Shown piece by piece: positions 52,442 to 61,005 of a stretch of DNA of 64,000 nucleotides; within the stretch, counting starts at the first letter, position 1; every line of letters starts with the position of its first letter. The notes beneath the pieces are model-generated. The model ran no database searches, was not told the origin of the DNA, and worked only from the letters and a program-made list of their open reading frames with translations. This stretch comes from Candidatus Fraserbacteria bacterium (GTDB lineage Bacteria > Bipolaricaulota > Bipolaricaulia > RBG-16-55-9 > JAJCYT01), in assembly GCA_029262795.1 (NCBI GenBank), contig JAJCYT010000036.1, positions 124,001 to 188,000 of the forward strand. The letters are read 5' to 3'. The translations under genes were made by a program, and so were the position numbers.

Positions 52442-53438
52442 AAAAGTACTTTCCATTGGCAAATATCGAGCATTGCAGCGATCCAGTACCGATGAAGGTT
52501 TTTTTAACATCATGGCACTGGATCATCAGGATGCATTGCGTCAGGTGCTGAACCCTAAAGCACCAATGGATTTGTCTGACGAATCGCTGGTGGCATTCAA
52601 GCTGGATGCTGTCAATGCGATGTCTGAAGAAATGAGTGGTGTTCTCCTTGATCCAGTTTACGGCGCGGCCCATGCCATTGAAAAGAATATTTTAAATGGT
52701 GTTGGGCTGTTGCTGGAACTGGAAAAAGCTGACTACAACATGGAGCCATTGCCGCTGGATATGGAAATACGCCCAGGTTGGAGTGTGGCAAAAATTAAAC
52801 GGATGCATGCAGATGGTGTCAAGATTTTCTTCTATTACCACCCCGATGATTCTGGTCACGCTGCATCGCAGGAAGCCATCGTTCAAGAGGTGGTTGAAGA
52901 TTGCAATCAGTTTGATACGCCGCTTTATGCCGAACCTATCGCATATCCATCGCCAAACGGACCTCAGGCAAACACGCCAGAATATGCAGCAGATGTCACT
53001 CGCGTTGTGCTAGAATCCGCCAGACGAACTGCCGCTTTGGGGGCTGATGTGCTTAAGCTCGAATTTCCTATGGATATCAAACACCAACCCGATGAGCAGG
53101 CTTGGGCGGATGCCTGTCAGGCAATCACTGACGCAGTGCAAATTCCCTGGGTGTTGCTCAGCGCAGGTGTGGATTATGACAACTTCTGTCGCCAGGTGAA
53201 GGCGGCCTGTCAGGCAGGCGCTTCTGGATTTATCGCAGGTCGAGCCGTTTGGGGCGATGCCTGTAAACTGGATGACATTAATATGCGTCGACAATGGTTG
53301 GAAAAAAATGGCACAATGCGAATGAAAAAACTTTCAGAAATCGTGCACGAACATGGCACATCCTGGAATGATTATTATCAAATGGAAACCGTAACCACTT
53401 CCTGGTTTAAGCGATATGAAAGTGGCGTTTCGGAATAA
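52434..53438 (+). CDS. class I aldolase, LacD/YihT-like (tagatose-bisphosphate/sulfofructose-phosphate aldolase family)
   Basis: The 334-residue product starts at ATG 52434 (TTG just upstream is unlikely). It has ALDHQDALRQVL near the start, the Schiff-base Lys in GADVLKLEFPM (near residue 208), and ASGFIAGRAVWGDA, the phosphate-loop region of LacD and YihT. Family members cleave ketose phosphates to dihydroxyacetone phosphate and an aldehyde. No sugar kinase is in the operon, whereas DhaK and DhaL are. The enzyme may therefore cleave an unphosphorylated ketose to dihydroxyacetone, which DhaKL then phosphorylates. That reading is inference. Confidence 0.85.
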   Translation: MDKKVLSIGKYRALQRSSTDEGFFNIMALDHQDALRQVLNPKAPMDLSDESLVAFKLDAVNAMSEEMSGVLLDPVYGAAHAIEKNILNGVGLLLELEKADYNMEPLPLDMEIRPGWSVAKIKRMHADGVKIFFYYHPDDSGHAASQEAIVQEVVEDCNQFDTPLYAEPIAYPSPNGPQANTPEYAADVTRVVLESARRTAALGADVLKLEFPMDIKHQPDEQAWADACQAITDAVQIPWVLLSAGVDYDNFCRQVKAACQAGASGFIAGRAVWGDACKLDDINMRRQWLEKNGTMRMKKLSEIVHEHGTSWNDYYQMETVTTSWFKRYESGVSE

Positions 53439-53443
53439 TTCTT

Positions 53444-54652
53444 ATGAATCAATCTAAACATGCGCCTGTTGTGGTTGGTGTTGGTACCACAAAATTTGCT
53501 TCTGAACGGCCTGATGGCAACATTAGAGATTTAATGGCCGAAGCCGTGCTTGACTGTATGGCCGATGCGGACCTGGAAAATTTGAAAGCAGTGCAACACG
53601 GCCTGACCAGTTATGAAAGCGATCACTTCAATCGTCAGATGACGTTGGGAGCGGTTCTCCATGATCAAATTGGTTTGACGCCCCTGCCAAATGTTCGTAT
53701 TGAAGGCGGCGGTGCCACTGGCGCTTTGGCATTAAGAACAGCCTGGGCACACATTCAAAGTGGTTTGTGTGATTCCATTCTGGTCTATGGTTGCGAAACC
53801 AATGGCAAAGGCATTTCGTCAAAAACGGCCAATCAATTGTTTGCTTTGTCTGCGGATTTCGATTGGGAGATGATGGTCGGAGGCACTTATACAGCCTTCT
53901 ACGCTGCCATGATCCGTGCTCACATGAAACAATATGGCACGACTGAAGAACAGTTTGCCCATGTTGCTGCCAGGAATCGGAGCAATGCGTTACTGAATCC
54001 CATCGCGCAACGAGGCATGGATGTGAGCATCGACGACGTGATGAAATCCATCCCGATTGCTGAGCCATACAAGTTGCTCGATTGTAGCTTGCTCAGCGAT
54101 GGCGCAGCCGTGGTTTTATTATCAACTGAGGATTGGGCCAGGCAGCACAGCCCAAAATTTAAAGATCGCCCTGCCGTTCATTTCACAGGGACAGGTTGTG
54201 GCACAGACACCATGCGCCTTGGGGATCGCTATCCAGATATTACGAACTTCAGGGGCAAGCAGGCCGCGGCGCAACAGGCATATCAAATGGCTGGTATTAA
54301 AGATCCGCTTCAGGAGATTGATGTGGCCGAACTTTACGACAGCTACAGTGGCGTCGAAATTCAAGCTGTGGAAGATTTGGGGTTCGTAAATCATGGTGAA
54401 GGTGGTCCACGGATCGCAGAAGGCATGTTCGATTTGGATGGGCAGCTTCCAGCAAATACAAGCGGTGGTCTGATGGGGCGAGGCGCGCCTGTGGGTGCAA
54501 CCGGTATTGTGCAGGCCATTGAAATTGTTGAGCAACTTTGGGGCCAGGTGGATGAACGTCGTCAGGTTGCCAATGCCAAACGGGGCTTGACCGATACCCA
54601 TGCTGGCGTCGGCACCATGTGTGTGGTTAATATTTTTGAACGCCAGGATTAA
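53444..54652 (+). CDS. thiolase-fold protein lacking catalytic Cys and His (Ltp2-like aldolase candidate)
   Basis: The 402-residue product has the SCP2-type thiolase fold. The nucleophile segment reads VRIEGGGATGALALR, where thiolases have a Cys before A(T/S)G. The GHP.GATG motif reads GRGAPVGATG, so His is Ala. It is unlikely to be a true thiolase. The steroid side-chain aldolase Ltp2 is a thiolase-fold protein with a similarly rebuilt site and needs a DUF35 partner; a DUF35 gene follows here. Tyr residues are present in VAELYDSYSG. It may cleave a beta-hydroxyacyl-CoA to a ketone or aldehyde and an acyl-CoA. Confidence 0.8.
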   Translation: MNQSKHAPVVVGVGTTKFASERPDGNIRDLMAEAVLDCMADADLENLKAVQHGLTSYESDHFNRQMTLGAVLHDQIGLTPLPNVRIEGGGATGALALRTAWAHIQSGLCDSILVYGCETNGKGISSKTANQLFALSADFDWEMMVGGTYTAFYAAMIRAHMKQYGTTEEQFAHVAARNRSNALLNPIAQRGMDVSIDDVMKSIPIAEPYKLLDCSLLSDGAAVVLLSTEDWARQHSPKFKDRPAVHFTGTGCGTDTMRLGDRYPDITNFRGKQAAAQQAYQMAGIKDPLQEIDVAELYDSYSGVEIQAVEDLGFVNHGEGGPRIAEGMFDLDGQLPANTSGGLMGRGAPVGATGIVQAIEIVEQLWGQVDERRQVANAKRGLTDTHAGVGTMCVVNIFERQD

Positions 54653-54667
54653 CAAGGAATTTTTAAA

Positions 54668-55192
54668 ATGAGCGAAGGCCAGGTCAAAAGTAAATTTGAT
54701 GTGCAAACGATTGAAACCACAGGGCATGATCCCTGGGCAGATTTTCGTGAAGTGGAGAAACTGAGCCTTGAGTTCACTCAGCAATACCGTCACAGCTTGG
54801 GCAAATACTCCAAGTTTTTTATTGAGTTGGAAAACAAGAAGTTCTTGGCAACTCAATGTGGAAAATGCGAAAAGGTTTTTGCACCACCTCGCCCTCTATG
54901 CCCCGATTGTCTTGACATCACAATTTGGAAAGAATTGGCTGGAACCGGAACGCTCGAAACCTATTCGGTGATTCACTTTTCTCCTGGAACAAATGACGAT
55001 GTGCGTCAACTGGAAACGCCTTATGTGTTGGCATATGTGTTGCTGGATGGTGCTTCGACGTTGTTTCCACATGTGTTGAAAACTGATCTTGATTCGATTG
55101 AAATGGGTATGAAGGTAAAGATTGAGTATACGGATGAGCCTGTGGATCATCCGATTCACTTGATGCACTTTGTGCCTTTGGAGGATGAATGA
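54668..55192 (+). CDS. DUF35 OB-fold/zinc-ribbon partner of the thiolase-fold protein
   Basis: The 174-residue product has an N-terminal helical segment of about 60 residues. A rubredoxin-like zinc ribbon (QCGKCEKVFAPPRPLCPDC, about 60-77) follows, then an OB-fold domain (GTGTLETYSVIHFSPG; TPYVLAYVLLDG). DUF35 proteins associate with thiolase-fold enzymes as acyl-CoA-channelling partners, in archaeal thiolase/HMG-CoA synthase and in Ltp2-ChsH2. It lies 15 nt after its likely partner. Its stop overlaps the dhaK start (ATGA). Confidence 0.9.
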   Translation: MSEGQVKSKFDVQTIETTGHDPWADFREVEKLSLEFTQQYRHSLGKYSKFFIELENKKFLATQCGKCEKVFAPPRPLCPDCLDITIWKELAGTGTLETYSVIHFSPGTNDDVRQLETPYVLAYVLLDGASTLFPHVLKTDLDSIEMGMKVKIEYTDEPVDHPIHLMHFVPLEDE

Positions 55193-56196
55193 CTGCGCGT
55201 AATAAAAAATTGATCAATCAACCTGAAAATATTTTAAGCGAAATGCTCGAAGGTTTTGCGGCTGCTTATCACGATATTGTAAAGCTTGATGAAAATGGCT
55301 TCATCGTCCGTCGGACACCCAAAGCTGAAGGCAAGGTTGGTCTGGTCATCGGCAATGGCAGTGGGCATGAGCCTGCCATGATCGGTCTGGTTGGGCCTGG
55401 CTTATTTGATGTGAATGTGGCGGGTGAAATCTTTACCGCCCCTGGACCGGATCGCATTGTTCAAGGTGTTAAAGCGGCAGATCGTGGTGCTGGCGTGTTG
55501 GTGTGTGTGTCCCATCATGCAGGCGATTTGATGAACGCTGAAATGGCGCTTGAATTGTGTGAAGCGGAAGGCATCGAAAACGTAGAAATGGTTGTTCTCT
55601 ACGACGACATTTCCAGTGCGCCTAAGGGACGTGAATCTGAACGTCGAGGCACAGCAGGGTTGTTTTTTGTCTGGAAGATGTTGGGTGCGTTTGCCGAAAC
55701 CAGTGGCGATTTGGCCGCGTGTAAAGCGATGGCCGAAAAAATTCGCGACAACACACGTTCACTTGCTTTGGCACTCACCCCAGGCAGCAGTCCGATTTCG
55801 GGCGAAGTGATGTTTGAATTGCCTGACGATGAGATCGAAGTGGGGATGGGCGTTCACGGCGAGATGGGCACAGGCCGAAGCAAGTTGATTTCCGCCGATG
55901 CGACCATCGATTTGATGATGCCGCTGATTTTGGAAGATCTCCCATTTCAATCTGGCGACGAGGTGTTGGTGTTGATCAACAACAGTGGCAGCCTCACCTT
56001 GATGGAAATGTTTATCCTTTATCGGCGCGTGGCACAGCAATTGGAAGCAGCAGGTGTCACGGCTTATAAATCCTGGCTCGGGCCTTATGCGACCACACAG
56101 GAGATGAGTGGCTTTGCACTGTCGTTGTGCAAAGTGGATGATGAACTTAAAGCTTTATGGGATGCACCGGCCAATGGTGCTTATTTGAAACAATAA
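55189..56196 (+). CDS. dhaK: dihydroxyacetone-kinase-like subunit DhaK
   Basis: The 335-residue product has the DhaK plan: KKLINQPENILSEMLEGF, GNGSGHEPAMIGLVGPG (substrate and phosphate loop) and the covalent substrate His in GMGVHGEMGTG (near residue 224). It binds triose as a hemiaminal, and DhaL supplies ATP. It departs from textbook DhaK: the usual KNYTGD motif reads VSHHAGD, and the DDDVAV region reads DDISSA. The substrate may be a related ketose such as a tetrulose. No DhaM is present, so it is probably ATP-dependent. Confidence 0.85.
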   Translation: MTARNKKLINQPENILSEMLEGFAAAYHDIVKLDENGFIVRRTPKAEGKVGLVIGNGSGHEPAMIGLVGPGLFDVNVAGEIFTAPGPDRIVQGVKAADRGAGVLVCVSHHAGDLMNAEMALELCEAEGIENVEMVVLYDDISSAPKGRESERRGTAGLFFVWKMLGAFAETSGDLAACKAMAEKIRDNTRSLALALTPGSSPISGEVMFELPDDEIEVGMGVHGEMGTGRSKLISADATIDLMMPLILEDLPFQSGDEVLVLINNSGSLTLMEMFILYRRVAQQLEAAGVTAYKSWLGPYATTQEMSGFALSLCKVDDELKALWDAPANGAYLKQ

Positions 56197-56198
56197 CC

Positions 56199-56819
56199 AT
56201 GACCTATTCAACAGGCGCAGATTTAGTCACATTAATCGTTGCGATCAGCGAACGCATCAATGCAAATAAAGATGAATTAAACAAGCTCGATGCTGCGTTG
56301 GGCGACGGCGATCATGGCACAGGTATCAGTGGTGGATTCGCTGTCGCTGCTGAGCAGGCTCAAGCGCTTGATAATCCGACGCCTGGCGATGTTCTAAAGT
56401 CCACTGCGATGGCGTTGATGAACACGATGGGTGGATCATCTGGTGCGCTTTATGGCACTTTCTTTTTGAAGGCCAGCATGTTGGTCAAAGACAAAACAGA
56501 ACTTGATTCAAATGATTGGGCAGCCATGTGTCAGGCAGGCTTGGAAGGCGTGATGCAACGCGGCAAAGCGGAACTCGGTGGCAAAACAATGATTGATGCC
56601 CTTGCGCCCGCAGTTGAAGCCTTGAAAACATCAGATCAATCTCTTTCTGGGACGATGAAGCAGGCTGCTGCTGCTGCTGAATCAGGGGCCAAGGCCACAG
56701 TTGAGATGGTGCCTCAGTTTGGCCGCGCCAAGTTTACGGGGGATCGAGCAGTGGGGCATCAGGACGCGGGAGCAACATCAATTATGCTCATGTTCCAGGC
56801 ACTGGCATCTGTGACATAA
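56199..56819 (+). CDS. dhaL: dihydroxyacetone-kinase ADP-binding subunit DhaL
   Basis: The 206-residue product starts at the ATG 2 nt after the dhaK stop. GDGDHGTGISGGF (about residues 36-48) holds the Mg-ADP Asp triad, and NTMGGSSGALYGTFF contacts the nucleotide. The C-terminal half (GRAKFTGDRAVGHQDAGATSIMLMF) is typical of DhaL. It phosphorylates the ketose held by DhaK, here probably with ATP. It is the last gene of operon 2. Confidence 0.92.
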   Translation: MTYSTGADLVTLIVAISERINANKDELNKLDAALGDGDHGTGISGGFAVAAEQAQALDNPTPGDVLKSTAMALMNTMGGSSGALYGTFFLKASMLVKDKTELDSNDWAAMCQAGLEGVMQRGKAELGGKTMIDALAPAVEALKTSDQSLSGTMKQAAAAAESGAKATVEMVPQFGRAKFTGDRAVGHQDAGATSIMLMFQALASVT

Positions 56820-56879
56820 GCTTTGATTAAAACAATTCGTTTCTTTTCTCATTCAAAAAATTCCTGATATCATTGAACT

Positions 56880-57503
56880 ATGAAACATTTTTTTAGAACA
56901 ATAGGGTGCCTGTCTATTTCTCTAATTCTGTTTGGACAATCAGCATTTGCTGTGGGCGTGTTCGTGGCCGGATTTGCTGCCACCAGCGGAGGGGCTAACC
57001 CTGGGATGCACCGTATGAAAGACGACGAAGGCATTGGTGGTCTGATCCCTGGTGAACATATTAACATGGAGTGGAATGATGATCAGGCTGAAGTCGTCGA
57101 AAGAATCAGACAGGTCAAGCTGTCAAATCCTGATGAACCCGTGGTGCTGATTGGACACAGCCTTGGTGCCACCGCAGCCGTTGAAATGGCCTTTGCACTG
57201 AAACGAATCGACATCGAAGTGGATGTGCTGGTGCAATTGGAGTCCATTGCGATTGCGTCCAACATCAATGAAATTACACCCAGCAATGTGAAGCGCGGTT
57301 TAAATATATGGTCCACGTTTGAAGACACGCTCAACGGACTTTCAGAAGTTGAAGGGTCGGAAAATATTGGCATCGACAACAGCAATCATGCTGATATCGA
57401 TGAGCCGGATGATTTAGGGATTAGTTCAGATGAACGTTACCAGGGCAAGAATGCTTGGGCGATTATTCATTGTGTGTTGGCTGAAGTGTTGGAATCAGAC
57501 TAA
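56880..57503 (+). CDS. secreted alpha/beta hydrolase (lipase/thioesterase-like)
   Basis: The 207-residue product has a signal peptide (CLSISLILFGQSAFA) and a mature chain opening VGVFVAGFAATSGGANPGM. The nucleophile elbow is VVLIGHSLGATAAVEMA (Ser near residue 92). A later His (NSNHADID, near 172) could complete the triad with an Asp. It is short for a lipase and resembles proteins of the family only around the elbow. The substrate is unknown. It is convergent with and overlaps ftsX by 4 nt. Confidence 0.72.
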   Translation: MKHFFRTIGCLSISLILFGQSAFAVGVFVAGFAATSGGANPGMHRMKDDEGIGGLIPGEHINMEWNDDQAEVVERIRQVKLSNPDEPVVLIGHSLGATAAVEMAFALKRIDIEVDVLVQLESIAIASNINEITPSNVKRGLNIWSTFEDTLNGLSEVEGSENIGIDNSNHADIDEPDDLGISSDERYQGKNAWAIIHCVLAEVLESD

Positions 57504-58330
57504 AGCGTTTCTCGTGTGCGAGTGCCCCAGGCCCCAGCCAGCACGCCAATTAACAATCCCAAAATGATTGCAGCCAATGTGAGTCCTATTAAACGTTCGC
57601 CATCTTGTGCATTAGGTAAATAAACTCGAATGGACTCTGGCAGTGTTTGTGCCCAGGCGCTGCTGGCATATAAAATAATGGCAGCCAAAAGGGCACCGAT
57701 GGCACCCGATAAAATGCTCATCCAGGCGAAAGATGACATAATGTTGCGGCGTGGAATACCAGAAAGCCGCAGCAATTCAAGTTCACCTTTCCACTTTCTC
57801 ACCAGTTGCAACACGCTGCTGTTGAGTGAGAAAAAGCTGGCCAATAAACACACCACAAATAGAGTTAACAAAATTGGCTTAACGATTTGAGATTGCTCTA
57901 ACGACACATTATTGCCTGTGGACAATGGAATGGCTTGTTGAACACCGCCAATGACACGAGACAATTCAATGATTTGTTGAGTGTCTGTTGCAGAAACCAA
58001 ATGGATTAAGACAGCCGGTGAGCGTTCTGGAAAGGTGTCTGAAGTGGGCACATTTAAATCTTCCACGCTTAAAGCAAATTGCAATTGAGCCACTTCCGGC
58101 CAATCGCGGATTTGTAAATAAATATTGTTTAAGGATGAATTGCTCAGATGAGGATCAAGCAACAATAAAACTTGAGTTTCCCCCGCAAATTTTTGTGGCG
58201 CATCCCAGGCCAATGCCGTGATGACGCCGCTGACCAAAGCAACCACCATCAACACAATGCCTAGCATCATGAACAGCAAAACGCGTCCATTTAAAGAGCC
58301 ACAAAGTTGGCGAAATAAAGATCCTGACAT
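57500..58330 (-). CDS. ftsX: FtsX-like cell-division permease
   Basis: The 276-residue product has one N-terminal helix (LLFMMLGIVLMVVALVSGVITAL). A periplasmic domain follows (residues about 45-160, with LLLLDPHLSNSSLNNIYLQIRDWPEVAQLQF) and three C-terminal helices. This is the FtsX/MacB-type four-helix layout with an extracellular loop that controls amidases. The stop is TAG. It lies 4 nt downstream of the ftsE-like gene, and the two probably form one complex. Confidence 0.82.
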   Translation of the reverse strand: MSGSLFRQLCGSLNGRVLLFMMLGIVLMVVALVSGVITALAWDAPQKFAGETQVLLLLDPHLSNSSLNNIYLQIRDWPEVAQLQFALSVEDLNVPTSDTFPERSPAVLIHLVSATDTQQIIELSRVIGGVQQAIPLSTGNNVSLEQSQIVKPILLTLFVVCLLASFFSLNSSVLQLVRKWKGELELLRLSGIPRRNIMSSFAWMSILSGAIGALLAAIILYASSAWAQTLPESIRVYLPNAQDGERLIGLTLAAIILGLLIGVLAGAWGTRTRETL

Positions 58331-58334
58331 AAAA

Positions 58335-59006
58335 TCACTGCGCTTCGTGTAAAGCGCCTCCTTGCAACGTAATCAAACGGTGTGCCAGCCGCGACATCGG
58401 TTCAGGCTGTTGACCGGTCAAAATGGTGGTGAGATTTCTTTGTTCATGTAACTGTTGCAATACCACGCTGAGTGTGTCTGCGCCTTCCTGACCGATGCCT
58501 GCAAAGGGATCGTCACATAATAACAATACCGGACTATGACACAGCGACAGCGCGAGATAAGCCGTTTTTTGCTCTAAGGGCGTGAGGGTTTGGAATCTCT
58601 GAGTTTGCAAGCTGCCTAGGTTCAGCAACTGAATCATTTCGTCGGATTTGCGTTGGGCTTGTTTGGCGGTAAGTCCCAACCAGGAAAGTTTAAATTTTAG
58701 TGCAGATTCCAAAGTCAACTGTTCAGGCCAAACAGGGTTTTGGGGCAAAACACCCAAATTCTGACGAAAGCCTGCCAGCTTGTCCGCGCCTAGACGCGTG
58801 ACGTTGCGGTCGTTGACCAGCACTTGACCACTTTGAGGTTTGAGGGTTCCCTGAAGCAATTCCAGCAAAAGTGTTTTACCAGCATTGGATGCCCCAACAA
58901 TGCCCACAATTTCACCACGCTCTACACTCAAAGATAAATCTTCCAAAATACGGCGACGATCCCGAGCCGCAAACGTCAGCTCTGAAATCTGAATGATGCG
59001 CGACAT
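58335..59006 (-). CDS. ftsE: FtsE-like ABC ATPase with degenerate motifs
   Basis: The 223-residue product starts at the ATG overlapping the prmC stop (ATGA). Walker A is GASNAGKTLLLELL. The signature, normally LSGGEQQR, reads LTPLEQKTAYLALSL. Walker B reads VLLLCDDPFAG, so the catalytic Glu is Asp. The H-loop (usually ATHD) reads TILTGQQP with no His. It may bind ATP but is expected to hydrolyse it poorly. The pairing with the FtsX-like gene supports the assignment. Confidence 0.82.
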   Translation of the reverse strand: MSRIIQISELTFAARDRRRILEDLSLSVERGEIVGIVGASNAGKTLLLELLQGTLKPQSGQVLVNDRNVTRLGADKLAGFRQNLGVLPQNPVWPEQLTLESALKFKLSWLGLTAKQAQRKSDEMIQLLNLGSLQTQRFQTLTPLEQKTAYLALSLCHSPVLLLCDDPFAGIGQEGADTLSVVLQQLHEQRNLTTILTGQQPEPMSRLAHRLITLQGGALHEAQ

Positions 59007-59878
59007 CAGCCCTCCCACCGTGCCTCAACCATACGATCCATTTTTGCTAAATCAGGATACACTGTAATGGCCTTAAAACCCAACTTTTCCAGCAAGGCCA
59101 CCACCTCAGCTGATTGTTCATGCCCAATTTCCAATAAGAACCAGCCGCCTGGCTTTAAATGTGTTGTCACTTGTTGGGAGAGCGTACGAATGGCATCCAA
59201 ACCATCCGGTCCGCCATCAAGCGCTCGCCTTGGATCATGGTCACGCACTTCAGGTGCCAGGGTGTCTATTTCAGCACTGCGGATATAGGGTGGGTTGGAA
59301 ATGATCAAATCGAAAGAAGTACTGATCTCTTGAAGCCAGTCGCTGCAAATAAATTTTAAGCGATTGTCGATGCCGTTAAGCGAGGCATTTTTCTTTGCCA
59401 TAGCAAGTGCGGACTCAGAACGGTCCAATGCCACGCCCTGAAGTTTCGGGCGTGCCTTTAAGAGCGCAATGGCAATGGCACCGCTGCCTGTGCCTGCATC
59501 GAGAAAATACATTTCTGCATCATCTGGCAACCGTTTGAGTGTTTGTTCCACCAGCTCTTCCGTTTCAAATCGGGGAATGAGTACTGTGCGATCCACATGC
59601 AGTTCATGGCCCATAAAAGAGACATGGCCAATTAAATGTTGTACAGGGATGCCTTTACAGCGCTGATCAATCTGCTGGCGAAACTGATTGGATTGAGATT
59701 CATCAAGTATATCGTCCGGTTTTAAGTAAAGTTTAAACCGATCCATCTCCATCACATGCGCTAAAAGCATTTCGGCGGTAATGCGTGCTTCGCCGATCCC
59801 TTCGCTTAAAAGCGTCTCATGTGCCCACTTAAGTGCAGCTCGAATATTCCAAGTACTCAAAATGGCGTTCCCTCTCAT
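59006..59878 (-). CDS. prmC: peptide chain release factor glutamine methyltransferase
   Basis: The 290-residue product methylates the GGQ glutamine of release factors. The N-terminal helical domain (AALKWAHETL, RITAEMLLAHVMEMDR) is followed by a Rossmann methyltransferase: FLDAGTGSGAIAIALL and the catalytic NPPY in LIISNPPYIRSAEI (near residue 188). RHDPR-like DHDPRRALDGGPDGL is also typical. Starts at ATG 59878 or TTG 59860 (behind GAGAGGG) are both possible. It heads the prmC-ftsE-ftsX transcript. Confidence 0.94.
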   Translation of the reverse strand: MRGNAILSTWNIRAALKWAHETLLSEGIGEARITAEMLLAHVMEMDRFKLYLKPDDILDESQSNQFRQQIDQRCKGIPVQHLIGHVSFMGHELHVDRTVLIPRFETEELVEQTLKRLPDDAEMYFLDAGTGSGAIAIALLKARPKLQGVALDRSESALAMAKKNASLNGIDNRLKFICSDWLQEISTSFDLIISNPPYIRSAEIDTLAPEVRDHDPRRALDGGPDGLDAIRTLSQQVTTHLKPGGWFLLEIGHEQSAEVVALLEKLGFKAITVYPDLAKMDRMVEARWEG

Positions 59879-59982
59879 TACCTGCAAAGGTTAGCAAACC
59901 TGTTGTTCTCCTGTCAAGCATGAACTAAAATGGGTCCATTTATTAAGCTTTATGTTGTTCATTCATTTCGGAGAGGAGTACT

Positions 59983-61005
59983 GTGATTGTTCTTATTTTA
60001 TTGATCATTGCTCTCAGTGCCGCCTCAGCTTTATTTCGACCTTGGATTGAGTTGGATGGATGGTCGGTCGAACTAATTAATTTGGGGCTGGGGGCATTGG
60101 TTGGATTGGTTCTGACTTTGCCGCTTTGGTGGTTGTTCAGTTATCGACATTCGCTGAACATGGACACACTCAAGCGCTGGTGGCAAGCCACATTGCTGGC
60201 ATTGGTAGGCGCAGGTGGAGCCGCGTTAATGCAGTGGTCTTTGACCTTGTTGTTTGGTGATCACGATGCCTGGAGGACCATTGGTGGTTTATTGGTCCTG
60301 TTGTCGCTGATTGTGGGGTTGGTGCTGGGAGCCAAAGGCCCCATGGAGTGGAAGCTGTTGTGGTCACGGACATCAAGTGCAGGCAGCAAAGGCAAGCCCA
60401 AGTTGTTGGACACCAGCGTGATCATTGATGGTCGTATCAAAGATCTGGTGTCAACAGGTTTCATTGAAGGCAAACTGGTCCTGACCACATTTGTGCTGCA
60501 AGAGCTGCATGCGATCGCCGATTCTGCTGATCCATTACGGCGTCGCAAGGGGCGCAGGGGGCTGGATATTTTGGGTGATTTGCAGGATGCGCCTGAGGTG
60601 CAAATTGAAACCGTTGATCAGGATTTTCCTCAACATCGTGATGTGGATCACAAACTCATCGAGCTGGCCAAGGTATTGAAGGCCGATTTGCTCACCACGG
60701 ATTACAACCTCAACAAGGTGGCCAAAGTGGAAGGCATTCGGGTGCTCAACATCAACGAGTTGGCCAATGCCATCAAGCCCAGATATCTGCCAGGAGAACC
60801 TTTGTTCGTCGAAGTTCTGGATCGTGGCGAGGAATCTGGTCAAGGTGTGGGCTATTTGGATGATGGCACCATGGTGGTGGTCGAAAATGGCCGCAACCAG
60901 ATTGGCAAAAAAGTTAATGTGGTGGTGAGCAGCACGCTTCAAACGGATGCGGGCAAAATGTTGTTTGTGCGTATCAAGAGCCCAGATCGCCACAACAACA
61001 CATGA
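59983..61005 (+). CDS. PIN/TRAM-domain membrane protein (YacL-like)
   Basis: The 340-residue product starts at GTG behind GGAGAGGAG. Residues 1-115 hold four hydrophobic segments. A PIN nuclease domain follows (LLDTSVIIDGRI, VLQELHAIADS, LTTDYNLNKVA give the acidic cluster), and a TRAM domain ends the protein (GEPLFVEVLDRGEESGQGVGYLDDGTMVVVE). YacL-type proteins probably act on RNA. The stop overlaps the ispD start, a pairing also found in Bacillota and Deinococcota. Confidence 0.93.
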   Translation: MIVLILLIIALSAASALFRPWIELDGWSVELINLGLGALVGLVLTLPLWWLFSYRHSLNMDTLKRWWQATLLALVGAGGAALMQWSLTLLFGDHDAWRTIGGLLVLLSLIVGLVLGAKGPMEWKLLWSRTSSAGSKGKPKLLDTSVIIDGRIKDLVSTGFIEGKLVLTTFVLQELHAIADSADPLRRRKGRRGLDILGDLQDAPEVQIETVDQDFPQHRDVDHKLIELAKVLKADLLTTDYNLNKVAKVEGIRVLNINELANAIKPRYLPGEPLFVEVLDRGEESGQGVGYLDDGTMVVVENGRNQIGKKVNVVVSSTLQTDAGKMLFVRIKSPDRHNNT

